Shown here: positions 7,726 through 17,137 of the stretch, one piece after another
Layout of the letters: every line of letters starts with the position of its first letter
How positions within the stretch are numbered: position 1 is the first letter of the stretch
NCBI RefSeq assembly: GCF_900110685.1
Contig: NZ_FOES01000003.1
Coordinates: 62,001-126,000, forward strand
Origin: Piscibacillus halophilus
GTDB lineage: Bacteria; Bacillota; Bacilli; Bacillales; Alkalibacillaceae
Length of the DNA stretch: 64,000 nt
Direction of reading: 5' to 3'
The notes under the pieces: model-generated
Database searches by the model: none
The model's input: only the letters and a program-made list of their open reading frames with translations
Told to the model about the DNA's origin: nothing
Translations under genes and position numbers: made by a program

Positions 7726-8403
7726 ATGGGACTTTTAGACAAGTTAATTGGCAAACCAAAATCTAATTCAAAGGAGATGGAAAAAGTGGCGAACGTTAAA
7801 TTAGCGGTAGTATTTTATAGTATGGGTGGTACGAACTATCAATTAGCAAAGTGGGCTAAAGAAGGTGCTGAAGAAGCTGGAGCTGAAGTGAAATTATTAA
7901 AAGTTGAAGAGTTAGCACCCCAATCAGTGATTGAAGGTAATGAAGCATGGAAAGCGACTGTCGATGCTACGAAAGATGTACCAGTCGTACAATCAGATGA
8001 TGTTGAATGGGCAGATGCTATTATTTTCAGCACACCAACACGATTTGGTAATATGGCGGCACAAATGAAACAATTCCTCGATACTCAAGGTGGACTTTGG
8101 GCGAGTGGTAAGACAGTTAATAAAGTTGTAAGTGCGATGTCTTCTGCTCAAAATCCTCATGGCGGGCAAGAAGCTACCATTCTTTCCCTATATACTTCAA
8201 TGATGCACTGGGGCGCGATTATAGCAACTCCTGGTTACACAGATCAGGTCCTATTCGGTGCAGGTGGTAATCCATACGGCACTAGTGTAACGGTCGACCA
8301 AGATGGTAACATGGTTGAAGATGTTGAAGGTGCGGTTAAACACCAGGCGAAGCGTACTGTAGATGTGGCCAAGTGGGTTAAGAATGGATCACAAAACACT
8401 TAA
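7726..8403 (+). CDS. WrbA/flavodoxin-like NAD(P)H:quinone oxidoreductase
   Basis: A 225-residue flavodoxin-fold protein of the WrbA type, which reduces quinones with two electrons. It shows the FMN phosphate loop FYSMGGTNYQ, PTRFGNMAAQMKQFLD, and the C-terminal GxNPYG motif. A 20-residue, lysine-rich N-terminal extension precedes the fold. Two starts are plausible: ATG 7726 with AAGGGAG 8 nt upstream, and GTG 7786 with AAAGGAG (7770-7776) 9 nt upstream; the second gives the usual family N terminus. The gene is transcribed alone and ends before a bidirectional terminator. Confidence 0.87.
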   Translation: MGLLDKLIGKPKSNSKEMEKVANVKLAVVFYSMGGTNYQLAKWAKEGAEEAGAEVKLLKVEELAPQSVIEGNEAWKATVDATKDVPVVQSDDVEWADAIIFSTPTRFGNMAAQMKQFLDTQGGLWASGKTVNKVVSAMSSAQNPHGGQEATILSLYTSMMHWGAIIATPGYTDQVLFGAGGNPYGTSVTVDQDGNMVEDVEGAVKHQAKRTVDVAKWVKNGSQNT

Positions 8404-8468
8404 TGAGTGAAATAATTTATTTATAAATTTCTACTCTATTTGATAGTGGGCAATTGTTCAATAATCTT

Positions 8469-8501
8469 AAAGCAGATGTATCGAGATACATCTGCTTTTT
8501 A
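8469..8501. terminator. Bidirectional terminator between flavodoxin gene and hmoB
   Basis: AAAGCAGATGTA (8469-8480) pairs with TACATCTGCTTT (8487-8498) around a 6-nt loop and runs into T residues, between convergent genes. Confidence 0.88.
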
Positions 8502-8543
8502 AATGTTATAATATTTAGTTGAAAAATTACCACTCTATGTTTG

Positions 8544-9032
8544 TTAAGGCTCAATGACATCAAGTTGAGTAACATATGAATGTCCAGATACATAAGTAGG
8601 CGATTCTTCTTGTTTAGCATGGGATTTTTTAAAGTCCTGAGAATTTCTCCATTGCATAAAATCGTCTACTTGTCTCCATTGAGTTAGAATCACATAAGTA
8701 TTGTCTCTGGTTGGGCGGAGGATTCTAAAGGCTACAAAACCTTCTGCTGATTCAATACTACCAGAGCGTTGCTTGAATTTATTTTCGAGTATCGGTCCGC
8801 CTTCAGATGTAACAGGGATATTATTTAAAACGATATACCCATATGGCTTTAAATCGCCAATTGCTTCAACAATGTCGTACTCTCTAGGCTCTTTTAAAAC
8901 ATGTTGTTCTTCATCTTCAATGATTGCTCTCGCATCGCCATCTAATTCTTCCATGACAATTAGCTTTTCATTTTGATCCCTTAATGAAAGTAAAAAGTCT
9001 TTAGTACCGAGAGTCATCCATAATTTTTTCAT
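8544..9032 (-). CDS. hmoB: Heme-degrading monooxygenase HmoB
   Basis: A 162-residue protein with a variable N-terminal half and a C-terminal ABM (antibiotic biosynthesis monooxygenase) fold of the IsdG type. Visible features are the FKQRSGSIE segment, WRQVDDFMQWRNSQDF and a late HSYVTQ; family members open heme and release iron. It sits divergently next to pbpF and the hemEHY operon, exactly as yhgC/hmoB does in B. subtilis, so a role in heme turnover beside heme synthesis is reasonable. The 3' end is convergent with the flavodoxin gene. Confidence 0.9.
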   Translation of the reverse strand: MKKLWMTLGTKDFLLSLRDQNEKLIVMEELDGDARAIIEDEEQHVLKEPREYDIVEAIGDLKPYGYIVLNNIPVTSEGGPILENKFKQRSGSIESAEGFVAFRILRPTRDNTYVILTQWRQVDDFMQWRNSQDFKKSHAKQEESPTYVSGHSYVTQLDVIEP

Positions 9033-9149
9033 AGAATATTCACCAATCCTTCATAATCTCTTTAGTTTAGAACTTTTAACAAGTGTACTATAATGTAGAA
9101 AGTTTGAGACAAACTATAACAAAAGAATGTTTAGATGAGGTGGCTAGTT

Positions 9150-11306
9150 TTGAAGTGGTTAAAGCCATTCAATGAAAAGTATCCACGTTTTAAGTGGTTT
9201 GTATACAGTATAGCAGGTTTTATTGTCATAAGTTTATTGGGCTATTTGTTCATTTTACTCGGTGGACGATTTGTTGTGGATGAGAAAAATTTTGTGTTGT
9301 CTGAGTCTACGGTGTTATTAACGGAAGATGGAGAGGAAATTATTAAGCTTTATGATGAAAATCGGACATACGTTCCAATTAACGATATTCCGGATCATGT
9401 CAGACAAGCTTTTCTAGCGATTGAAGATCACCGTTTTTATGACCACGCAGGAGTGGACTTTTGGGCTGTGACAAGAGCATTGTCACGAGACATCCTTACT
9501 TTAAGTAAAGCAGAAGGAGCTAGTACCATCACCCAACAGCTTGTAAAAAATGTTGAATTGACTAATGATAAATCTTGGATGCGTAAGACGAAAGAAGTGA
9601 TGGGTGCAATCTATTTAGAACGTGTAAAAACGAAAGACGAAATATTAGAGTATTATTTAAATGAGATTTACTTTGGTCATGGAATTTATGGAATTGAAGC
9701 AGCTTCTCAATACTTTTTCTCAAAGTCAGTAGAAGAATTAAACTTATCAGAAGCGGCAATGTTAGCTGCCATGCCTAAAGCTCCAAATCGCTACTCACCA
9801 TTAAACAATGAAGAGTTAACTTTGGAGCGCCGTAACTTAGTGTTAGAGCGGATGTATAATTTAGACATGATCGATGCGGATAAGTTGAAGCAAACAACTG
9901 GCAAAACATTGGGGTTAAATCTAGGTGAGCATGAAGAAAACCAATGGTTAAACAGCTACATAGATTTAGTAGTTGATGAAATCGAAGACATTTATAACTT
10001 AAGTCGTCAAGAAATTTATACTGGCGGGTACGAAATTACGGTAGGGCTAGACAAGCAAGCTCAATCCATTATTTATCAAGAACTTCAAAATGATAAGTAC
10101 TTTCAAGGGTCAAAAGACAATACGGAAGCAGCTGTTGTTATATTAGACCAACAATCCGGAGCGATACGGGCTGCGGTAGGTGGTAGACAATACAATCGTG
10201 GGGATTTAAACCGAGTTAAAGTTAAGCGACAGCCTGGTTCAACTATCAAACCATTAGTCGTTTACGGCCCAGCTTTAGAGGAAAGTTATTTTGCGCCTTA
10301 TACTATTTTAAAAGATGAGTTGAAGCAATATGATGGTTATGAGCCACGAAATCATAATGATTCATACGTAGGAGACATCACCTTATATGATGCTTTAAGG
10401 CTGTCAAAAAATACAACTGCAGTATCAGTATTAAATGAAATTGGGATTGATAAAGGTAAAAGTTATTTAGAAAAAGTAGGCTATGAACTAAACGATCAAG
10501 GGTTATCAGTCGCTCTTGGTGGACTTAAAAAAGGACTCACTCCTTTACAAATGGCAGCGGCTTATCGGACTTTTTATGATGAAGGATTTTATATTAAACC
10601 TTATTCTGTTATAGAAATAAAAAATCGAGATGGACAAACGTTAGAGAATTCACGTGAAGAATCTCAACGATTATTTTCAAAACAAACATCATGGTATTTA
10701 ACTAGAATGCTTGAAGCGGTGGTTGAGGATGGTACGGCAAGTACTAGTCAATATCCTAAAGGTTTTGCAGGTAAAACTGGGTCTACTCAACACCCTCATG
10801 TAGAAGATGGTTATAAAGATGCTTGGTTTGTTGGGTTTAATCCTACTTACACTATTGCTACTTGGATTGGCTATGATCAAAGTGATGAGGAGCATTATTT
10901 AACTAAAGGCAGTTCACTTGCAACCCAATTATCTAGCAGTGTTATGACACAGCTAGATGCTATTCATGGTTTTCCAGCAACATTTAATAAACCTGAAGAC
11001 GTTGAAGATTTAGAAGAACCGATTAGACTTCCATCGATTGAAGATTTTGATGCGAGGTTCTCTGTTGGTCTATTTGATGGATTATATATTGAGTTAACTT
11101 GGACAGCTAGTGATGACGATCGTGTCGAATATCATGTTTACAAAGAGTCAAATGGAAAACAAGAATTGGTCGGACGGGTAAAAGGAAAAGGGCGATATAT
11201 CGATCATTCTGTTGAATATATTAACAATCCGACCTATTTTGTTGTCCCTGTAAATCCGCACAATGATCAAAGTGGTTCTCCTTCAAATAAAAGTCGAGCG
11301 TTTTAA
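9150..11306 (+). CDS. pbpF: Class A penicillin-binding protein PbpF
   Basis: A bifunctional cell-wall synthase of about 718 residues (B. subtilis PbpF is close to this). A cytoplasmic tail and one membrane anchor lie near residues 20-40. The glycosyltransferase domain carries EDHRFYDHAG and EGASTITQQLVKN. The transpeptidase domain carries the active-site STIK within RQPGSTIKPL, SKN and KTGST. A fibronectin-like C-terminal segment follows. TTG 9150 has GAGGTGG 6 nt upstream, while the in-frame ATG 9135 has no ribosome-binding site and overlaps that signal, so TTG is preferred. PbpF acts in vegetative and spore peptidoglycan synthesis in B. subtilis. Confidence 0.9.
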   Translation: MKWLKPFNEKYPRFKWFVYSIAGFIVISLLGYLFILLGGRFVVDEKNFVLSESTVLLTEDGEEIIKLYDENRTYVPINDIPDHVRQAFLAIEDHRFYDHAGVDFWAVTRALSRDILTLSKAEGASTITQQLVKNVELTNDKSWMRKTKEVMGAIYLERVKTKDEILEYYLNEIYFGHGIYGIEAASQYFFSKSVEELNLSEAAMLAAMPKAPNRYSPLNNEELTLERRNLVLERMYNLDMIDADKLKQTTGKTLGLNLGEHEENQWLNSYIDLVVDEIEDIYNLSRQEIYTGGYEITVGLDKQAQSIIYQELQNDKYFQGSKDNTEAAVVILDQQSGAIRAAVGGRQYNRGDLNRVKVKRQPGSTIKPLVVYGPALEESYFAPYTILKDELKQYDGYEPRNHNDSYVGDITLYDALRLSKNTTAVSVLNEIGIDKGKSYLEKVGYELNDQGLSVALGGLKKGLTPLQMAAAYRTFYDEGFYIKPYSVIEIKNRDGQTLENSREESQRLFSKQTSWYLTRMLEAVVEDGTASTSQYPKGFAGKTGSTQHPHVEDGYKDAWFVGFNPTYTIATWIGYDQSDEEHYLTKGSSLATQLSSSVMTQLDAIHGFPATFNKPEDVEDLEEPIRLPSIEDFDARFSVGLFDGLYIELTWTASDDDRVEYHVYKESNGKQELVGRVKGKGRYIDHSVEYINNPTYFVVPVNPHNDQSGSPSNKSRAF

Positions 11307-11350
11307 GAAGCCAAGACATGAATTTTCTTTAGACATTCTGGGGCAAATTC

Positions 11351-11377
11351 ATGACAATTCCTATAGATTGCTATACA
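11351..11377 (+). promoter_or_regulatory. Possible promoter of hemEHY
   Basis: ATGACA (11351-11356), a short 15-bp spacer and an extended -10, TGCTATACA (11369-11377). The region also holds a spaced inverted repeat, CATGAATTT with AAATTCATG. The promoter call is tentative. Confidence 0.3.
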
Positions 11378-11442
11378 CTAGACCTTTTTTCTTATATAGT
11401 GGTATTGGATTAAATGGTCGAGAATGAAAGGTGAAATGTTAG

Positions 11443-12477
11443 ATGAAAGAATTTAATGATACCATTTTACGAGCTTATAATGGTGAAAAAACAGACTACA
11501 CGCCACTTTGGTTCATGCGTCAAGCAGGACGTTCACAACCCGAGTATCGCAAACTGAAAGAAAAATATTCTTTGTTTGAAATTACGCATCAACCAGAGCT
11601 TTGTGCCTATGTGACTGAGCTGCCAGTTGTTAACTATCATACAGATGCAGCGATATTATATAAAGACATTATGTCTCCACTTCCACCAATTGGTGTAGAT
11701 GTTGAAATCAAAAAAGGGATAGGTCCCGTAATTGATAATCCTATTCGTTCGAAAAAAGATATTGACCGTTTAGGTGAGTTAGATCCTGAAAATGATTTAC
11801 CGTATGTTTTAGAAACGATTAGAATTTTAACAGAAGAAAAGCTTAATGTACCTTTAATTGGTTTTAGTGGTGCACCATTTACGTTAGCAAGCTATATGAT
11901 TGAAGGTGGACCATCAAAACAATACAATAAAACTAAAGCTATGATGTATGGGGACTCTGAAACTTGGTTCGCCTTAATGGACAAATTAGGGGAATTAGTT
12001 ATAGAGTATACAAAGGCACAAATTAAAGCCGGAGCACGTGCCATACAAATTTTTGATTCTTGGGTAGGAGCTGTTAGTGCTCAAGACTACCGTATATTTA
12101 TTAAGCCAGTTATGGAAAGGATTTTTACCGCCCTTAAAGAGGAAAATGTCCCAACCATCTTGTTTGGTATAGGAGCTAATCATTTATTATTAGAATTTAA
12201 TGATTTACCTGTATCAACAGTTGGGCTTGACTGGAGAACATCCATTACTGAAGCTAGACAAATGGGAATTACTAAAACCGTTCAAGGTAACCTTGATCCT
12301 GCTGTATTGTTAGCAGATTGGGATATCATTGAAGCTAGAACTAAAGAAATTCTAGATCAAGCTAAGAACCAGGATGGGGGTTATGTGTTTAACCTCGGTC
12401 ATGGCGTCTTTCCAGAAGTGGAACCAGATACATTAAAACGACTTTCACACTTTGTACATGAATATTCAGCAAAATAA
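11443..12477 (+). CDS. hemE: Uroporphyrinogen decarboxylase HemE
   Basis: A 344-residue enzyme that decarboxylates uroporphyrinogen III to coproporphyrinogen III. Signature sequences are [14 protein letters not shown] near the N terminus, [17 protein letters not shown], the region around LDWR and NLGHGVFP near the C terminus. The ATG follows AAAGGTGAA. It is the first gene of hemE-hemH-hemY with a 14-nt gap to hemH. The length and all expected motifs are intact. Confidence 0.97.
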   Translation: MKEFNDTILRAYNGEKTDYTPLWFMRQAGRSQPEYRKLKEKYSLFEITHQPELCAYVTELPVVNYHTDAAILYKDIMSPLPPIGVDVEIKKGIGPVIDNPIRSKKDIDRLGELDPENDLPYVLETIRILTEEKLNVPLIGFSGAPFTLASYMIEGGPSKQYNKTKAMMYGDSETWFALMDKLGELVIEYTKAQIKAGARAIQIFDSWVGAVSAQDYRIFIKPVMERIFTALKEENVPTILFGIGANHLLLEFNDLPVSTVGLDWRTSITEARQMGITKTVQGNLDPAVLLADWDIIEARTKEILDQAKNQDGGYVFNLGHGVFPEVEPDTLKRLSHFVHEYSAK

Positions 12478-12491
12478 AGGAGATGAAAAAC

Positions 12492-13421
12492 ATGGCAACC
12501 AAAAAAGTAGGACTACTCGTAATGGCCTATGGTACGCCATACAAGGAAGAAGATTTAGAACGATATTATACTCATATCCGTCATGGAAGAAAGCCTTCTG
12601 ATGAAGCATTAGAAGATTTACGCAGTCGTTACGAAGCCATTGGTGGCATTTCACCACTTGCAAGAATTACTCAAGAACAAGGTGAAGCGTTAGAAGCTAA
12701 ACTTAATGAAGAACAAGATGACGTACAGTTCAAACTTTATCTTGGTTTAAAACATATTGATCCATTTATTGAAGATGCGGTGGAACAAATGGCTAAGGAT
12801 GGCATCAAAGAGGCCGTTAGTATTGTGTTAGCACCACATTACTCAACATTTAGTATTAAATCTTATAATGGACGTGCTCAGGATGAAGCATCTAAGCATG
12901 GTATTCAGCTAAAATCAGTCGTTGATTGGTATAATGAGCCAGGTTTTATTAATTACTGGGTTGAGCAAATTAATAAAGTTTATGGTTCTATGCCTGAAGA
13001 TGAAAGAGAAAATGCTTGCTTAATTGTTTCAGCTCATAGTCTTCCAGAGAAGATTATTCAAGATGGAGACCCTTACCCTGATCAATTACAAGAGACAGCA
13101 GATCTGATTGCCAAAGAAGCGGGTATTACAGATTATGAAATTGGTTGGCAAAGTGAAGGAAATACGCCTGAACCATGGTTAGGCCCTGATGTTCAAGATT
13201 TAACGCGAGACTTATTTGAACAGAAAGGCTATCAAGCATTTGTATATGCACCGGTTGGATTTGTTTCTGACCATTTAGAAGTTTTATTTGATAACGATGT
13301 TGAATGTAAAGATGTCTGTGATGATATACAAGCTTCATACTACCGTCCAGAAATGCCTAATACACATCCGAAGTTTATTGAAACTTTATCTAAAGTCGTT
13401 TTAGACACAATGAAAGGCTAG
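12492..13421 (+). CDS. hemH: Coproporphyrin ferrochelatase HemH/CpfC
   Basis: A 309-residue ferrochelatase that inserts iron into coproporphyrin III in the Gram-positive heme route. [10 protein letters not shown] opens the protein, the metal-site His falls in [10 protein letters not shown], and [15 protein letters not shown] and the later Glu in [10 protein letters not shown] are present. ATG 12492 is chosen over ATG 12483 because the AAGGAGA signal is 9 nt away from 12492 but only about 1 nt from 12483. It is sandwiched between hemE and hemY in one transcript. Confidence 0.95.
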   Translation: MATKKVGLLVMAYGTPYKEEDLERYYTHIRHGRKPSDEALEDLRSRYEAIGGISPLARITQEQGEALEAKLNEEQDDVQFKLYLGLKHIDPFIEDAVEQMAKDGIKEAVSIVLAPHYSTFSIKSYNGRAQDEASKHGIQLKSVVDWYNEPGFINYWVEQINKVYGSMPEDERENACLIVSAHSLPEKIIQDGDPYPDQLQETADLIAKEAGITDYEIGWQSEGNTPEPWLGPDVQDLTRDLFEQKGYQAFVYAPVGFVSDHLEVLFDNDVECKDVCDDIQASYYRPEMPNTHPKFIETLSKVVLDTMKG

Positions 13422-13430
13422 GCGTTGTTC

Positions 13431-14810
13431 ATGCGTAAGCGAGTTGTTGTTGTCGGCGGAGGCATTACTGGGCTTACCGCTGCTTATTATTTAAAAAAGG
13501 AACAATCTCATAACATCGACCTTACATTAATTGAAGCGACTAACCGTTTAGGTGGAAAGATTGATACGATGAGAAAAGACGGTTTCACCATTGAACGTGG
13601 TCCTGATTCATTTTTAGAACGTAAAACAGATGCTAAACAGCTAGTAGAAGATTTGGGTTTAGACGATGAATTGGTTCGCAATGCTACTGGACAGGCATTT
13701 ATACTGTCCCATGACCGTCTTCACCCAATTCCAAAAGGGTCCAAGATGGGGATCCCACTTGAATGGAAGCCGTTTTTGCAGTCTTCATTATTTACACCAC
13801 GTGGTAAAATCGCTGCATTTAATGACCTTGTAAAAGGACGTTCTAATGAGCATGGAGACCAATCTGTCGGTCTTTTCTTCAGGCGTCGATTAGGAAATGA
13901 AGTGGTCGATCGGTTAATTCATCCTTTAATCTCTGGTATATATGCAGGGGATATCGATTATTTAAGTTTACAAGCAACATTCCCACATTTTAAAGATGTA
14001 GAACAAAATCATAGAAGCTTAATTAAAGGGTTAAGAAAAGCCAGTCAGAATGAAACTAAACAACAAAAACAAGGGCAGTTTTTAACCTTAAAGTCAGGGT
14101 TGCAACCGATTGTCAATCAGCTTGAAAAAGAAATAGGGGAGCAAAACATCCTATTAAATAGTAAAGTTACGCATGTAGAGAAAAAAAATGATTCTTATCT
14201 TTTACGAGTGGACCATCAAGAAGAACCAATTGAAGCTGATTTTGTTATCATGACAACTCCACATAGAATAACGGAAAAAATCTTTAGTCAGTATGATTTT
14301 ATGCATCATTTCACAGAAGCTAAAAGTACATCAGTTGCCAATGTGGCATTAGCATTTGAAAAAGATGCTATTGATAATTTACCTCACGGAACTGGCTTTG
14401 TCGTATCTCGAAAAGAACGTTATCGGATTACAGCATGTACATGGACACATAAAAAGTGGCCTCATACAACACCAGATGGACATATTTTAGTACGTGCTTA
14501 TGTTGGTAAACCTGGTGACGAAGAAGTATTAGACAAAACGGATGAACAGATTGAAAGCATTGTATTAAAGGATCTTCAGACCATCATGGAGATCAATAAA
14601 CCACCACTATTCAAAGTTGTATCAAGATGGTATGATGCGATGCCGCAATATACAGTTGGTCATATGGATCGACTAATAGAATTAGAAGGCAAGTTATCTG
14701 AACACCTTCCAAATATCTTTCTTGCTGGCGCATCTTACCGCGGAGTAGGGTTACCTGATTGTATGAAGCAAGCGAAAGCTGTTATACAACAAATCAAACA
14801 AAAAATATGA
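13431..14810 (+). CDS. hemY: Coproporphyrinogen III oxidase HemY (HemG/CgoX type)
   Basis: A 459-residue FAD enzyme that oxidises coproporphyrinogen III (or protoporphyrinogen IX). The dinucleotide-binding motif VVVVGGGITGLTAAYYL is at the N terminus, with NRLGGKI and GPDSFLE next and a C-terminal FAD contact LAGASYRGVGLPDC. ATG 13431 is preferred; a TTG lies 6 nt upstream. The ribosome-binding site is weak, consistent with translation coupled to hemH, which ends only 9 nt before. A strong terminator closes the operon. Confidence 0.93.
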   Translation: MRKRVVVVGGGITGLTAAYYLKKEQSHNIDLTLIEATNRLGGKIDTMRKDGFTIERGPDSFLERKTDAKQLVEDLGLDDELVRNATGQAFILSHDRLHPIPKGSKMGIPLEWKPFLQSSLFTPRGKIAAFNDLVKGRSNEHGDQSVGLFFRRRLGNEVVDRLIHPLISGIYAGDIDYLSLQATFPHFKDVEQNHRSLIKGLRKASQNETKQQKQGQFLTLKSGLQPIVNQLEKEIGEQNILLNSKVTHVEKKNDSYLLRVDHQEEPIEADFVIMTTPHRITEKIFSQYDFMHHFTEAKSTSVANVALAFEKDAIDNLPHGTGFVVSRKERYRITACTWTHKKWPHTTPDGHILVRAYVGKPGDEEVLDKTDEQIESIVLKDLQTIMEINKPPLFKVVSRWYDAMPQYTVGHMDRLIELEGKLSEHLPNIFLAGASYRGVGLPDCMKQAKAVIQQIKQKI

Positions 14811-14822
14811 ATGAATAAAAGA

Positions 14823-14856
14823 AAAGCACCTAGATGACTCCATCTAAGTGCTTTTT
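14823..14856 (+). terminator. Terminator of the hemEHY operon
   Basis: AAAGCACCTAGATG pairs with CATCTAAGTGCTTT (one mismatch) around ACTC, followed by a T-rich run. Confidence 0.88.
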
Positions 14857-14899
14857 CTGTTTTAGGGACCTGTTTAGCTACAGGCCATTATGGCAATGA

Positions 14900-15028
14900 T
14901 TAAATGACGGTAGAACACTTTTCACACTTATTCGTGTAGCAATCTGCTTGTTCTTCCATCTCCTTTTTACAAGCGGCACATTTCTTCTTAGGAAGGTTTT
15001 TAAAAAACTGAACGGGTGATAGTAACAT
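14900..15028 (-). CDS. yhfH: YhfH-family small zinc-ribbon protein (42 aa)
   Basis: A 42-residue protein read from ATG 15028 with AGGAGGA five bases upstream, ending at TAA 14900-14902. It contains a CxxC pair at residues 17-20 and another at 35-38 with an extra Cys at 30, a zinc-ribbon pattern, and the FFKNLPKKKC start that marks YhfH-type proteins. It lies between hemY and the divergent yhfI as in B. subtilis. A promoter with a palindromic operator lies directly upstream. The function of the family is unknown to me. Confidence 0.85.
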   Translation of the reverse strand: MLLSPVQFFKNLPKKKCAACKKEMEEQADCYTNKCEKCSTVI

Positions 15029-15057
15029 GAGATTCCTCCTCGTGTCCTTTTAATTAT

Positions 15058-15086
15058 ACTATACTGTATTAATACAGTTTTGTTAA
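15058..15086 (-). promoter_or_regulatory. Promoter of yhfH with a 16-bp palindrome filling its spacer
   Basis: On the minus strand TTAACA (15081-15086), a 17-bp spacer and TATAGT (15058-15063). The spacer is almost wholly the perfect palindrome ACTGTATTAATACAGT (15063-15078), the layout expected of a repressor operator. It may also control the divergent yhfI. Confidence 0.6.
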
Positions 15087-15130
15087 TACCTTTTTCTGTT
15101 TTAGTACAAAAAATAGGAGGTAAGACCTAT

Positions 15131-15868
15131 ATGGAGGTTAAAGTAATTGGTTTTTGGGGAGCTTATCCCGAAAAAAATGAAGCAACTTCTTGTTATTTGT
15201 TGAAACGTGGAGATTATCAATTGGTCATTGATTTAGGAAGTGGTGCATTATCCAGACTTCAAAACTACATCAATTTAAAGGATCTAGATGCAGTGGTTTT
15301 GTCACATTTTCACAATGACCACATTGCTGATGTTGGTTCATTGCAATATGCATGCTTAGTGGAGGAACAGCTCAAGCAACGATCCAATAAACTACCAATT
15401 TACTCGCATCAAAAAGACCCACAAGCTTTTCAACAATTAACACACCAAGCAACTGTTGGACGAGCCTACCAAGCAAACGGTTCTCAAACTATTGGTCCAT
15501 TTAACTTTACATTTTTAGCTACAAAACATCCAAAGCATTGCTACGCTATGCGTATTGAGCTTGACGGTTTAACAGTCGTATATACAGCTGATACGTCATA
15601 CTTTGAAGAACTGGACACATTTTCTAAAGGAGCGGATTTACTAATTGCCGAAACAAGTTTTTACAAAGGAATGAATGGCAAGAGTGCAGGCCATATGACG
15701 AGTGAAGAAGTAGGGCGATTAGCAACTAAGGCAGGGGTTAAAGAGTTGTGGCTCACACATTTGCCACACTTCGGAGATCATCAGCAACTACTCTCTGAAG
15801 CAGCTGAGCACTTTACTGGTAAAATTGAACTCGCCCACGAAGGCTTAACTTGGGCTCGTAAAGATTGA
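15131..15868 (+). CDS. yhfI: Metallo-beta-lactamase-fold hydrolase YhfI
   Basis: A 245-residue metallo-beta-lactamase-fold protein, of the RNase Z-like or phosphodiesterase-like small subclass. The zinc site SHFHNDHIAD is near residue 58, with further ligands at the His of TKHPKHCY, the Asp of YTADTS and the His of LTHLPH. ATG 15131 is chosen because AGGAGG lies 10 nt upstream; an upstream in-frame codon at 15080 has no such signal. The neighbours yhfH and lplJ match B. subtilis. The substrate is unknown. Confidence 0.87.
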   Translation: MEVKVIGFWGAYPEKNEATSCYLLKRGDYQLVIDLGSGALSRLQNYINLKDLDAVVLSHFHNDHIADVGSLQYACLVEEQLKQRSNKLPIYSHQKDPQAFQQLTHQATVGRAYQANGSQTIGPFNFTFLATKHPKHCYAMRIELDGLTVVYTADTSYFEELDTFSKGADLLIAETSFYKGMNGKSAGHMTSEEVGRLATKAGVKELWLTHLPHFGDHQQLLSEAAEHFTGKIELAHEGLTWARKD

Positions 15869-15927
15869 AGTTAAGTCCGAAGTTCTATAAAATGATATAG
15901 GAAGAAACTATTAGGAGGATACATACT

Positions 15928-16935
15928 ATGCTTTATTTTATAGATAATGAAAACATTACAGATCCTTATATCAATTTGGCAATAGAAGAATATGTTTTAA
16001 ATCACCTAAATATTAGTGATGACCAACAATATCTATTGTTTTATGTAAACGGTCCATCGATTATTATTGGACGAAACCAAAATACGATTGAGGAAATCAA
16101 CACGGATTTTGTCGATGCCAACAATATTAAAGTTGTACGCCGGTTATCTGGTGGGGGAGCCGTTTATCACGATTTAGGTAATCTTAACTTTAGTTTCCTT
16201 GCCAAAGATGAAGGAGATAGCTTTAGTAACTTTGCGAAGTTTACTCAACCAGTAGTTGATGCGTTACAAAAACTTGGAGTTAATGCAGAACTTTCTGGTC
16301 GTAATGATTTAACAGTAGATGGACGTAAAATCTCAGGTAATGCTCAATTTACGAAAAAAGGTCGTATGTTTAGTCACGGAACCTTAATGTATGATTCTGA
16401 GGTTGAAAATGTCGTGTCTTCACTTAAGGTTAAATCTGAAAAAATTCGTTCTAAAGGAATCAAATCGATTCGTAGTCGTGTAGCCAACATTTCTGAGTAC
16501 TTAAATGAGAAAATGACGATGAATGAGTTCAAGGAGATTTTGTTGAAATACATTTTTGATGTTGAAGATGTAAAAGATGTACCACGTTATGAATTAAAAG
16601 AAGAAGACTGGAGGAAAATTAACGAGATTTCAGAGAATCGATATCAGAAATGGGAGTGGAATTATGGACACTCACCAAAATTCAACATCCAACATTCAAA
16701 ACGAATTGAAGGTGTCGGTTCTTACGATGTTCGTTTGGAAGTCAAAAAAGGCATTATTGAAGATGTCACGATCTTTGGAGATTTCTTTGGAATTGGTGAA
16801 GTATCTGAACTTGAACAAGTGCTGAAAGGTGTCAAATATGAACGAGCTTCTATCAAAGAAGCTACTCAAGATGTGAACATTCAGCATTATTTAGGAAAAA
16901 TCGAAGAAGAAGATTTCTTATCATTAGTTTATTAA
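15928..16935 (+). CDS. lplJ: Lipoate-protein ligase LplJ
   Basis: A 335-residue ligase that activates lipoate with ATP and attaches it to lipoyl domains such as those of E2 subunits and GcvH. Visible features are the RRLSGGGAVYHDLGNLNFSF motif near residue 70, GRNDLTVDGRKISGNAQ with the catalytic Lys near residue 135, and the C-terminal accessory domain from about 245. AGGAGG stands 9 nt before the ATG. It has its own terminator and follows yhfI as in B. subtilis. Confidence 0.94.
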   Translation: MLYFIDNENITDPYINLAIEEYVLNHLNISDDQQYLLFYVNGPSIIIGRNQNTIEEINTDFVDANNIKVVRRLSGGGAVYHDLGNLNFSFLAKDEGDSFSNFAKFTQPVVDALQKLGVNAELSGRNDLTVDGRKISGNAQFTKKGRMFSHGTLMYDSEVENVVSSLKVKSEKIRSKGIKSIRSRVANISEYLNEKMTMNEFKEILLKYIFDVEDVKDVPRYELKEEDWRKINEISENRYQKWEWNYGHSPKFNIQHSKRIEGVGSYDVRLEVKKGIIEDVTIFGDFFGIGEVSELEQVLKGVKYERASIKEATQDVNIQHYLGKIEEEDFLSLVY

Positions 16936-16941
16936 AAGTTG

Positions 16942-16976
16942 AACCACAGCTATGGGATTGATAGCTGTGGTTTTTA
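16942..16976 (+). terminator. Terminator of lplJ
   Basis: A 12-bp perfect stem, AACCACAGCTAT and ATAGCTGTGGTT, has a 7-nt loop and is followed by TTTT. Confidence 0.92.
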
Positions 16977-17049
16977 AATTAGAAGCATTTTATGTGAATA
17001 GTAAATATTAAAATACTCTTACAATTTTGAATAAAGAAAGCCCTTACAC

Positions 17050-17078
17050 TTGAAGGATTCCCTAATATAAATTATAAT
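17050..17078 (+). promoter_or_regulatory. Sigma-A promoter of yhfL
   Basis: TTGAAG (17050-17055), 17 bp, TATAAT (17073-17078). A second TATAAT at 17089-17094 abuts the FadR-type operator. Confidence 0.6.
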
Positions 17079-17092
17079 AAATTCAGAATATA

Positions 17093-17112
17093 ATGAATGA
17101 TTATTCATTCAT
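17093..17112 (+). promoter_or_regulatory. FadR (YsiA)-type operator upstream of yhfL
   Basis: TGAATGATTATTCATTCA (17094-17111) matches the B. subtilis FadR consensus TGAATGAMTANTCATTCA except for one degenerate position, and lies just downstream of the promoter. FadR represses fatty-acid degradation genes until long-chain acyl-CoA binds it. Confidence 0.82.
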
Positions 17113-17137
17113 ACTTTCCATGAGGGGGATTATACAT

